DNA of 23,984 nt from an uncultured Saprospiraceae bacterium (GTDB lineage: Bacteria; Bacteroidota; Bacteroidia; Chitinophagales; Saprospiraceae): the NCBI GenBank assembly GCA_937959375.1, contig CALGLS010000542.1, forward strand, positions 1 through 23,984, given 5' to 3'. A program made the translations under genes and the position numbers. Of this stretch, positions 8,489-15,718 are shown piece after piece (positions within the stretch are counted from its first letter, which is position 1; the number at the start of each line of letters is the position of its first letter). Below the pieces are notes generated by a model. The model saw only the letters and a list, made by a program, of their open reading frames with translations, made no database searches and was not told the DNA's origin.

Positions 8489-8544
8489 ATCAGTTGGACA
8501 AAGCAAGTTGCGTAATACGCCTTTGTTTTGTCCAATTGCCTGAT
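8489..8544 (+). other. Long multi-part stem-loop between PorP/SprF and OmpA genes
   Basis: Nested inverted repeats: ATCAG (8489-8493) with CTGAT (8540-8544), TTGGACAAA (8494-8502) with TTTGTCCAA (8527-8535), and an apical GCGT/ACGC at 8510-8520. The duplex continues between these through CAAG/CTTTG pairing with one bulge. No T-run follows closely. It lies between two genes of one module, which suggests mRNA processing, stability control or partial attenuation. Confidence 0.6.
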
Positions 8545-8611
8545 TCAATCAGAAAATTTTAAATTTTTAAAGGTGGTAAACTCCCCAACCGAAATTCAAA
8601 AAGCATCAAAT

Positions 8612-11068
8612 ATGAATGGTAAGAAACTAGTTTTTACCTTCCTCGTCCTATGCCTAGCATTTACTGGCGCGGAAGCACAAAAACTGAAAAAAGCAAAGCG
8701 AAACATGGAAATGCTAAATTACATTGGCGCCATTGAGCTTTACAACAGTATCCTTGAAAAGGATGATATAGCAGAAGCAAAAATTAATATTGCAGAATGC
8801 TATAGAAAAATCAGCGACTCTGAAAACGCTGAATATTGGTACGGTCAGGTAGTTCGTCTTCCTGAAGCTGAACCTGTACACAACCTTTACTACGGTCAAG
8901 CTTTGCAGCGTAATGGCAAATGTGACTTGGCTAAAGAGTGGTATGAAAAATACATATCTACCGTTCCGGATGATATGCGTGGACAATACCTAGTAGAAGC
9001 TTGTGATTATGAATCTGATTTGATGACTAAGAATGCTGGCATTTATGAAATCGAGCATCCTGACTTCAACTCTAATCTTGACGACTTCACACCAGTTTAC
9101 TTCAAAGACGGTTTAGTGTTCGCTTCTGAAAGAGATAAAGGTAACGCAATTAAGCGTACGCATACTTGGACTGGTAACCCATTCCTTGAGCTTTACTACG
9201 TTGAAGCTAAGCCTGCAGAAGGTGAAGGTTGTGGTAACTTTGATTACGGTAATCCTGAAAAATTTGCTAAAAAATTAAACACGAAGTTTCACGATGCAGC
9301 AGTTACTTTCAGTTCTGATGAGTCAGAAATCTTCTTTACTCGTAACAACATTAGCGACGGTAAAGTAGGTAAGAGTGATGACAATATCGTAAAGCTAAAA
9401 GTTTTCTCTGCTACCAGTACTGGTGGTAATAATTTTGGAGCACCGGAAGGACTTCCTTTTAACTCTGATGAATATTCAGTTGCTCATCCAACATTGACTA
9501 CAGATGGTACTCGTTTGTACTTCTCATCTGATATGCCTGGTGGATTTGGTGGAATGGATCTTTATGTTTCTGAAAAAGAAAGCGGTCGTTGGGGACCACC
9601 TATGAACTTAGGCCCAGCTATCAACACAGAAGGAAATGAACTTTTCCCATACTACCATTCTAAAGAGCGTTTGTACTTCTCATCTGATGGACAAATCGGA
9701 TTGGGTGGTCTTGACCTTTACTACATGGATGATCTTGGTGAAGGACAGTGGGGTGCTGTAACAAATATCGGGTACCCTATTAATTCAATTTCTGATGACT
9801 TTGGTATCGTTATGAATGAAGAAGGTACTTGTGGTCACTTCTCTTCTGATAGAGATGGTGGTGCAGGTCGTGATGATATTTATAGCTTTAGAAAAACGGC
9901 TTCTCCAGTTGAGATTCTAGTTTATGATAAAGATACAAAAGAACCAATCGCAGGTGCAACTGTTGTAAACGATTGTACTGGTAACACGTTAACTACAAAT
10001 GCAGATGGTAAAGTAACAATCGACATGAAAATGAATGAATGTTGTAATTTTGCTGCAAGCATGGAAGGCTATACAGATAACGGAGAAGAAGGTTGTACTA
10101 AAGATATTACTATTGGAGATCCTGTCTTCGTTGAAATTCCTTTAGAACCAGAAACGAAGTTTGAATTAGAAGGTGTTGTTTTTGATAGCAATACTGGATT
10201 ACCATTACCTGGTGCAACGGTAGAGTTAACCAACGATTGTGAAGATGTAGTACAAACAGTAGTTGCAGATTCAACGGGAGGTTTTTCTTTCCCATTGATC
10301 GAAGATTGTTGTTATGCGGTAAAAGGTTCTATGCCTGAGTATCTAGCTGCTTCTGTTAAAGATCAGTGTACAAGAGATATGGTTGAAGCAACTACTTTGC
10401 AAACTACTATTAATTTGATGCCGATTTCAGGTGACGCTTATACAGATGTTACTGAGCCTGTTCCAGGAAATAACACAGGTACTAATCAAATTAATCCAAA
10501 TGATCCAAACAATCCAGGTTGGGTTGATGGAGGAACAAACCCTGACGGTGGTAACTCTAGAGGAGGAACAGAGACTGACGGATGGGATCAAAGTCCATCA
10601 AATACGAATGGTAACGGTAGTCAAACAAGTGGAACTTATGCGTACCTAGTACACATCTACTACGATTTTGATCAGTCTTACATTCGTGAGGAAGACTACC
10701 CTGAGTTAGAAAAATTACTAAATCTTTTAGAAGATAATGCAGAATATGTTGTTGAACTTGGTTCTCACACAGATTCAAGAGGATCATTTGCTTACAACAA
10801 GAGTTTGTCACAACGTCGTGCAGAATCTGTTGTAAGATGGTTGACTGACAACGGTATTTCAAGAGATCGTTTAGTGCCAGTTGGATACGGTGAAAATAAC
10901 AACGTAAACAATTGTGCGAACCAAATCCCATGTAGCGAACAAGAGCACCAGCTAAACCGTCGTACTGAATTTAGAGTACTTGGTAGAATTGGTGAAGTTG
11001 ACGCAGCTGAGATTTCACAACCACAAAACAATCCACGAGTGGATGCTTGTCAAGGTTGTCCTTTCTAG
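8612..11068 (+). CDS. TPR-PD40-OmpA periplasmic protein (PorE-like T9SS partner)
   Basis: An 818-residue protein. The frame opens at a TTG (8528), but the ATG at 8612 gives a proper signal peptide ending in AEA|QKLKK. In order there are TPR-like helices (about 25-140), a PD40/WD40-like beta-propeller (about 150-428) with repeated G-x-LYFSSD and GG-x-DLY motifs, two carboxypeptidase-regulatory-like (Cna-B type) domains (about 431-515 and 517-607), an Asn/Gly-rich linker (about 615-675), and an OmpA domain (about 677-793). The OmpA site is intact: GSHTDSRGSFAYNKSLSQRRA at about 717-737 and NRRTEF at about 782-787, carrying the Asp and Arg that bind diaminopimelate. Known relatives (PorE) anchor T9SS to peptidoglycan. 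Neighbour order (type B substrate, PorP/SprF, this gene) supports a partner role. The protein ends in a short Cys-containing tail (DACQGCPF). Confidence 0.93.
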   Translation: MNGKKLVFTFLVLCLAFTGAEAQKLKKAKRNMEMLNYIGAIELYNSILEKDDIAEAKINIAECYRKISDSENAEYWYGQVVRLPEAEPVHNLYYGQALQRNGKCDLAKEWYEKYISTVPDDMRGQYLVEACDYESDLMTKNAGIYEIEHPDFNSNLDDFTPVYFKDGLVFASERDKGNAIKRTHTWTGNPFLELYYVEAKPAEGEGCGNFDYGNPEKFAKKLNTKFHDAAVTFSSDESEIFFTRNNISDGKVGKSDDNIVKLKVFSATSTGGNNFGAPEGLPFNSDEYSVAHPTLTTDGTRLYFSSDMPGGFGGMDLYVSEKESGRWGPPMNLGPAINTEGNELFPYYHSKERLYFSSDGQIGLGGLDLYYMDDLGEGQWGAVTNIGYPINSISDDFGIVMNEEGTCGHFSSDRDGGAGRDDIYSFRKTASPVEILVYDKDTKEPIAGATVVNDCTGNTLTTNADGKVTIDMKMNECCNFAASMEGYTDNGEEGCTKDITIGDPVFVEIPLEPETKFELEGVVFDSNTGLPLPGATVELTNDCEDVVQTVVADSTGGFSFPLIEDCCYAVKGSMPEYLAASVKDQCTRDMVEATTLQTTINLMPISGDAYTDVTEPVPGNNTGTNQINPNDPNNPGWVDGGTNPDGGNSRGGTETDGWDQSPSNTNGNGSQTSGTYAYLVHIYYDFDQSYIREEDYPELEKLLNLLEDNAEYVVELGSHTDSRGSFAYNKSLSQRRAESVVRWLTDNGISRDRLVPVGYGENNNVNNCANQIPCSEQEHQLNRRTEFRVLGRIGEVDAAEISQPQNNPRVDACQGCPF

Positions 11069-11090
11069 AAATTAAGTAAATTCAGTTTAT

Positions 11091-11131
11091 AAAAAAAAAA
11101 GGCAGTGGATATCATATCCGCTGCCTTTTTT
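11091..11131. terminator. Bidirectional terminator between OmpA and Kazal genes
   Basis: The stem is 11101-11125 (11 pairs, one wobble, loop TCA), with T6 at 11126-11131 on the + strand and A10 at 11091-11100, which reads as T10 on the - strand. It lies between convergent genes and would stop transcripts from both sides. Confidence 0.9.
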
Positions 11132-11173
11132 GTTGAAGTTGTTTAGACTTATTCAGTCGAAGTAAAACTGTCT

Positions 11174-12031
11174 CTATTCTTTACAACTTCCTTCTTTCCA
11201 CTTCGTCACTCCATTCTTTTCAGCCTCACATTTATTTGGATAGGTTACATTGTTACAACCACAAACTGGTTTGTAAACACGGCCACATACAATTGAGTCA
11301 TCAATTTTATCTTTATCAATACAAGAAGAGGAATTAGAATCTGGACATTTTCCTTTATCCCAACGTTGAACACCAGCTGCGCGTGCAACACAATCATTGC
11401 TGTAGGTCTTACCATCGCAGCCACAAACAGGAGCATATTCATCGGGGCAATCAGCTTTGGTCGCTTTGCTCTCATCGATACAGTCATCTTTACATTTACC
11501 TCTTGTCCATTGACTCACTCCAGCTTTCTTTGCTTCGCAGTCGTTGCCATAAGTATTACCATCACAGCCACAAACTGGTTGGTAGTTTCTTGGACAAGGT
11601 TGCTTAGGATTGATCTTCGACTTATCGATACAAGGGCATTCTCCCTCCGACCAATCACGGACACCGGCACGTTCTGCCATACATTTATTGTTATAGGTTT
11701 TACCATCACAACCGCAAACAGGCTTTAAGATTTTATTACAAGGCTTATTTGGATTTATTTTAGAGCGATCAATACATGGACATTCGCCTCGGGTAGTTTT
11801 AGTAACTCCAGCTTTTTCAGCTTCACAGGTATTTCCATAGGTTTTACCATCACAACCACAAACGGGGTCGAAATTTTCGGGGCAACCTTTGTTTGGATTA
11901 ATCTTAGATTCGTCAATACATTTGTTGACAACATTTTTTACGGGCTCTTTCGGAATAGCATCGTTACAAGTCGCATTCAGAAATATAAAACTGCTCAATA
12001 GCAGAAAGAAAAAGGTGATTTTTGAATTCAT
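11174..12031 (-). CDS. Secreted five-domain Kazal-type serine protease inhibitor
   Basis: A 285-residue protein with a signal peptide ending near residue 21. Cys22 may be lipidated, but the preceding LNAT is a poor lipobox. Five tandem Kazal domains lie at about 38-84, 86-132, 134-180, 184-229 and 237-283, each with PVCGC-D/N-x-x-TY-x-N-x-C followed by an AGV- or NGV-like segment. All have CGC rather than the classical CGSD, and lack the second Cys of the usual C-x-x-C, so this is an atypical bacterial Kazal Cys pattern. Kazal loops insert into trypsin- and subtilisin-like proteases, with P1 two residues after the second Cys. Read that way P1 is Glu52, Lys100, Arg148, Asp197 and Arg251. Two S8 peptidase genes lie upstream on the same strand. 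I infer control of the cell's own or foreign secreted proteases. Confidence 0.93.
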   Translation of the reverse strand: MNSKITFFFLLLSSFIFLNATCNDAIPKEPVKNVVNKCIDESKINPNKGCPENFDPVCGCDGKTYGNTCEAEKAGVTKTTRGECPCIDRSKINPNKPCNKILKPVCGCDGKTYNNKCMAERAGVRDWSEGECPCIDKSKINPKQPCPRNYQPVCGCDGNTYGNDCEAKKAGVSQWTRGKCKDDCIDESKATKADCPDEYAPVCGCDGKTYSNDCVARAAGVQRWDKGKCPDSNSSSCIDKDKIDDSIVCGRVYKPVCGCNNVTYPNKCEAEKNGVTKWKEGSCKE

Positions 12032-12141
12032 GATTTTGTTTAATTATGTCATCGAAGAATTGCTAATTAGGAAACAACTTCTTAAAATAGAATGATGATT
12101 TACAAAAAAAGCTTCATCCTCCATTTTAGGACAACTTCCAT

Positions 12142-12182
12142 AAAAAAAGCGAACAGATTTCAAATGTAAGAAATCTGTTCGC
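12142..12182 (-). terminator. Intrinsic terminator of the first S8 peptidase gene
   Basis: Perfect 13-base arms at 12149-12161 (gcgaacagatttc) and 12170-12182 with an eight-base loop. On the - strand the stem is followed by seven T (A-tract at 12142-12148). It lies 47 bp past the stop of the peptidase gene, and separates that transcript from the Kazal gene. Confidence 0.92.
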
Positions 12183-12229
12183 CTTTAAAGAAAAAGTAGT
12201 TAAACAACTTTTACCATTAAGCTAGAAAA

Positions 12230-15200
12230 TTATTGCTTAATTACTTTTCGTACTGTAGTACCCAAATTCGTATTAAAGGTTACGAAGTAAACACCGGTAC
12301 TTAAATTGGATAGTTCCTTAAGCTCAACTCTATGTGTACCTGCTCCAAGATTATTGAAGTTATAGGTATTGATTTGTTGGCCTGTTGGAGAATACAATAC
12401 AACGTTTACGTCAGTAGCTTCATCTAAATTAAAGGTAGCTGCAAATTGATCGTTAAATGGATTTGGTAGTACTGCTAGTTGTTGAATACCAGCATCAAGA
12501 TCATTAACAGAAGTTGCACAGGCTGTGTTGAAGAATGCACTTCCAGAGTATTCACTCTCGCTGTTTGGACAATTAGATCTTACTTGATATTCATAATTAC
12601 TACATTCAGCTAAATTACTTAGTGAAAGACTTGTCGCATTTATAGTAAGATTATTCCAATCCGCTGCGCTAAGTAATTTGTAGCGTAGGCTATAGTCTTC
12701 TGCATTTGTAACTGCATCCCAAACAACAACTGCTGAGTTTGTCTGCACATTCATCGTATCTAGTCCATTCGGAGCAACACAGACACAAGTCGTTAAAAAT
12801 TCATGACTATCAGTATATCCACTCAATTCGCCACCTGCACAGACAGATTCAACTTGGAACTCGTAATCGGTACATTCGGTCAAACCAGCTATAGCAAGGC
12901 TAGTTCCGCTTGTATTGTCAGTCGTCCAAGTAGTACCAGCAACTGCTTTGTAACGTACATTATATGATTCGCCAATAGCAGAGGCATTCCATTGAAGGGT
13001 TGCAGTATTTTCTGTAATAGTGTTGCTTGATAAATTTTCAGGACTTTCACAAGGAACAGTTCCTTGTAGGATATTGATACAGTAATCTTCTATTTCACCA
13101 TAGTTGATGTCATTACATGGTCCTGGAGCTGTTGGGTTTGGTCCTCCATTTCCAAAGCGCATGATGATTCTCATTCGAGTGAGTCCAAGTGTAGCATCAG
13201 AAGGAATCGTAATGGTGCCATTTACAACTTCAGTTGTTGCAGCTTCGCCATCAAATGCTAGTTCGTTGGCTTGATCGAAAGTCCCATCTTGATTGTAATC
13301 AATATAAATCACCCAGTATTCATTGTAGTTCTGACCAGCAAAACCCGGAGTCAATGTAATGTCATAAGTATTGTAGGTTTCTACATCAGTACTCATCATA
13401 CCCGTAAAATCAGAATAACCATTTGTGCCAGCTCCCCCTGATACATTGTTTAGTGTATTTACTATAACAGCATCAATCCATTCTTCAGAGGTATCGTCAG
13501 ATTCAATTGAACAGTAAGTTTGGTCAATACATGAACCACAACCAGAAGTAGAGAATAAAACACTTTCTGTAAAAGGTGTCATCACACCACTTGTACAAAC
13601 TGTTTGCACTTGAACTTCATAGTCAGTACATTCTGTTAATCCTGTCATTGCATAACTAGGAGTAGTCGCATTAACAGTGTTCCAAGTCGTTGCAGCAGTT
13701 TCTTTGAAACGAACATTATAACTTTCTGCAGCGAAGATGTCAGACCAAGTTGCATTTGCGTCAGTAAGTGTAATGCCATCAATAGCTAGTCCTTCAGGAG
13801 ATATGCAACATCCTTCTGATGAGAAAAGAAAACTAGCGGTATAACCACTTTGTTCGTTGCTATCACATAAATCTTCTAGTTGTACTTCGTAATCGGTACA
13901 AGCAGTCAAGCCAGTAAGTGAATAAGGGCTTGTAACACCTACTACTTCCGTCCAAGTTGCAGCACCTACTTCACGCCATCTTAGGTTTGTACTTAATGAA
14001 GTAGATGGGCTACTCCAGTTGATGGTAGAAGAAATGTCTACAATATCAACTACTGAAATTCCTGATGGAGGAGGGCAGGGGCCACAATTATCCATAACTA
14101 GTTGGATACTATTTGCAGCGTTTACACGACCGTGTACAATTGTACCAGGCAGGTTTCCAACAGCCTCTGATCCTTCAAAAATATAATCTCTTATTGTTTG
14201 AGCGGCAAGTGGTGGGTCAGATAAAGCTAAATTTGCAATGTTTGAACAAGGCGCGCTATAAAGCAACGCAACAACACCTGCAGTTAGTGGAGACGCAAAT
14301 GAGGTTCCACTTGTGTTGGTGTAGCCACCTCCACTTGAAGTTGTATAAATGTTATCTCCAGGGGCACCTACATCAATCGTGGTAGCACCATATGCCGAGA
14401 ATTGACGAATATCGTTATTGTCAGTGGCAGTTACGGCGATCATATATTCACTAGGACAAGCTGTAGGAAGATCACCAACCGCATCAATGTCTAGTTCTTG
14501 ATTAGCTGTAGCACCACAGTTTAAGATACCTTGTTCGCCAAGTGTATCGTAAAATCCACACCAAAGAGGTGCATCGTTTGGATCACCAAAGTCAATACCC
14601 CAAGAAGAATTTGTTGCAACAACAAAAGCTCCCTCAGCACCATTCGTTTCGTTATAGCGTTGACGCATGTCTAAGGCATAAGAGTAGAATTCAATCACGT
14701 TAGATTCTTGTTGGATAGAACTAGTTCCTAGGTTCATTAGTTTTACACCCCAGTTGATTCCTGTTCCTCCAGTACCATTATTACCTACAGCTCCAACCAT
14801 ACCTGCTACGTTAACTCCGTGACTTCCTCCGTCTACATTATTACTATTCGAGCCAAAATCCCAACCGTACACATCGTCTATATATCCATTGTTGTCATCA
14901 TCGATGTTATTACCAGGAATTTCATCTTGGTTGATCCAGTTGTTTGCAATCAAATCAGGGTGATCAAGATCACCTCCGTCATCATATATTGCAACAACAA
15001 TCTCATCACCGTTTGCAGTAGTACCTCCTGTCGCAACATCCCAAGCTAATTCAGCAGCTACATTTTGCCACTGCCATTGCGTGGTAAATGAAGGATCATC
15101 TGGAGTTGTTTCTCTGTATTGCAAAATGTGATTAACCTGAACAACTTCTACATTTGGATGCCTAGAAAGCGCGTCTCTGAATTTGTATTCATTAACTGCA

Positions 15201-15442
15201 TTTTGGTCAAAGCTTACGATGTAAATGTTCATCTTTCGAGAAATCGGTCTAACGACCTGGAAATTAGTTTCCTGACCATCAAATTGAACAAATCTCTCTT
15301 CGAGATCAGCTATATTCGTACCGGCTTCTAGCTTTACTAGTGCTTCATTGAGTACGTGATCTAGTTTCTGGGCAGTAATTGAAGAGCTAGAGAAGAGCGC
15401 TGTAAGGGCAACAGCACCAATCAAACGGATAATTCTTTTCAT
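12230..15442 (-). CDS. Secreted subtilisin-like (S8) peptidase with FN3, GEVED and T9SS type A domains
   Basis: A 1070-residue protein with a signal peptide ending near TA|QKLDH at residue 24. A propeptide-like region (about 26-125) precedes the S8 domain (about 130-455). The triad appears complete: Asp154 in IYDDGGD, His208 in GSHGVNVAG and Ser381 in GTSFASP, with oxyanion Asn314 in GATANQ. The usual HGTH is HGVN, so the second His is lost. An acidic Asn/Asp-rich loop (180-190) may bind Ca2+. Next come two FN3-like modules (about 457-545, 546-635), a GEVED domain (about 638-792, YGEIEDYC at 781-788), two more FN3-like modules and a T9SS type A sorting domain (about the last 90 residues, PNPFNDQF ... 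STGVYFVTF ... KVIKQ). I infer a T9SS-exported surface or released protease; the substrate is unknown. It is a paralogue of the next peptidase. Confidence 0.94.
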   Translation of the reverse strand: MKRIIRLIGAVALTALFSSSSITAQKLDHVLNEALVKLEAGTNIADLEERFVQFDGQETNFQVVRPISRKMNIYIVSFDQNAVNEYKFRDALSRHPNVEVVQVNHILQYRETTPDDPSFTTQWQWQNVAAELAWDVATGGTTANGDEIVVAIYDDGGDLDHPDLIANNWINQDEIPGNNIDDDNNGYIDDVYGWDFGSNSNNVDGGSHGVNVAGMVGAVGNNGTGGTGINWGVKLMNLGTSSIQQESNVIEFYSYALDMRQRYNETNGAEGAFVVATNSSWGIDFGDPNDAPLWCGFYDTLGEQGILNCGATANQELDIDAVGDLPTACPSEYMIAVTATDNNDIRQFSAYGATTIDVGAPGDNIYTTSSGGGYTNTSGTSFASPLTAGVVALLYSAPCSNIANLALSDPPLAAQTIRDYIFEGSEAVGNLPGTIVHGRVNAANSIQLVMDNCGPCPPPSGISVVDIVDISSTINWSSPSTSLSTNLRWREVGAATWTEVVGVTSPYSLTGLTACTDYEVQLEDLCDSNEQSGYTASFLFSSEGCCISPEGLAIDGITLTDANATWSDIFAAESYNVRFKETAATTWNTVNATTPSYAMTGLTECTDYEVQVQTVCTSGVMTPFTESVLFSTSGCGSCIDQTYCSIESDDTSEEWIDAVIVNTLNNVSGGAGTNGYSDFTGMMSTDVETYNTYDITLTPGFAGQNYNEYWVIYIDYNQDGTFDQANELAFDGEAATTEVVNGTITIPSDATLGLTRMRIIMRFGNGGPNPTAPGPCNDINYGEIEDYCINILQGTVPCESPENLSSNTITENTATLQWNASAIGESYNVRYKAVAGTTWTTDNTSGTSLAIAGLTECTDYEFQVESVCAGGELSGYTDSHEFLTTCVCVAPNGLDTMNVQTNSAVVVWDAVTNAEDYSLRYKLLSAADWNNLTINATSLSLSNLAECSNYEYQVRSNCPNSESEYSGSAFFNTACATSVNDLDAGIQQLAVLPNPFNDQFAATFNLDEATDVNVVLYSPTGQQINTYNFNNLGAGTHRVELKELSNLSTGVYFVTFNTNLGTTVRKVIKQ

Positions 15443-15599
15443 CTTTAATAAGTGGTTTAAAATGTTAATTGAATTCTAACTTGATTCATTTTAGTTTATA
15501 GCTACTATAGAGTCTTTGAGTTAAAATTGAATGGTCTTGGGGGGATTGATACATCTAAGTATCGAATTTCAATTCTACACCAAGGTCATTTATTTAATA

Positions 15600-15607
15600 C
15601 AAATCTA
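15600..15607 (-). promoter_or_regulatory. Candidate -7 element for the first S8 peptidase gene
   Basis: The - strand reads TAGATTTG, an exact TAnnTTTG match, about 158 bp before the ATG at 15442. No -33 TTTG lies at good spacing. The gap (15443-15718) shows no convincing terminator for the upstream peptidase, so read-through is also possible. Confidence 0.33.
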
Positions 15608-15718
15608 TGATTGTAACGCAAAAAGTACTCATAAAGGTTAGGGTCGAATGGCGTGTTGACCGAATGAAGACAATAATAAAGGGAGAAATAGCTTGAAAAG
15701 TAGCATTAAACAGAAGGT

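Noticed and set aside
14113..14385. 90-residue + strand frame inside the first S8 peptidase gene
   Set aside because: It is antisense to conserved catalytic-domain sequence, with Gln/Leu-rich composition typical of a shadow frame.
15535..15590. Imperfect inverted repeat (AATGGTCTTGG / CCAAGGTCATT) considered as a terminator for the second S8 gene
   Set aside because: Two mismatches in eleven, a long loop and no T-tract on the - strand.
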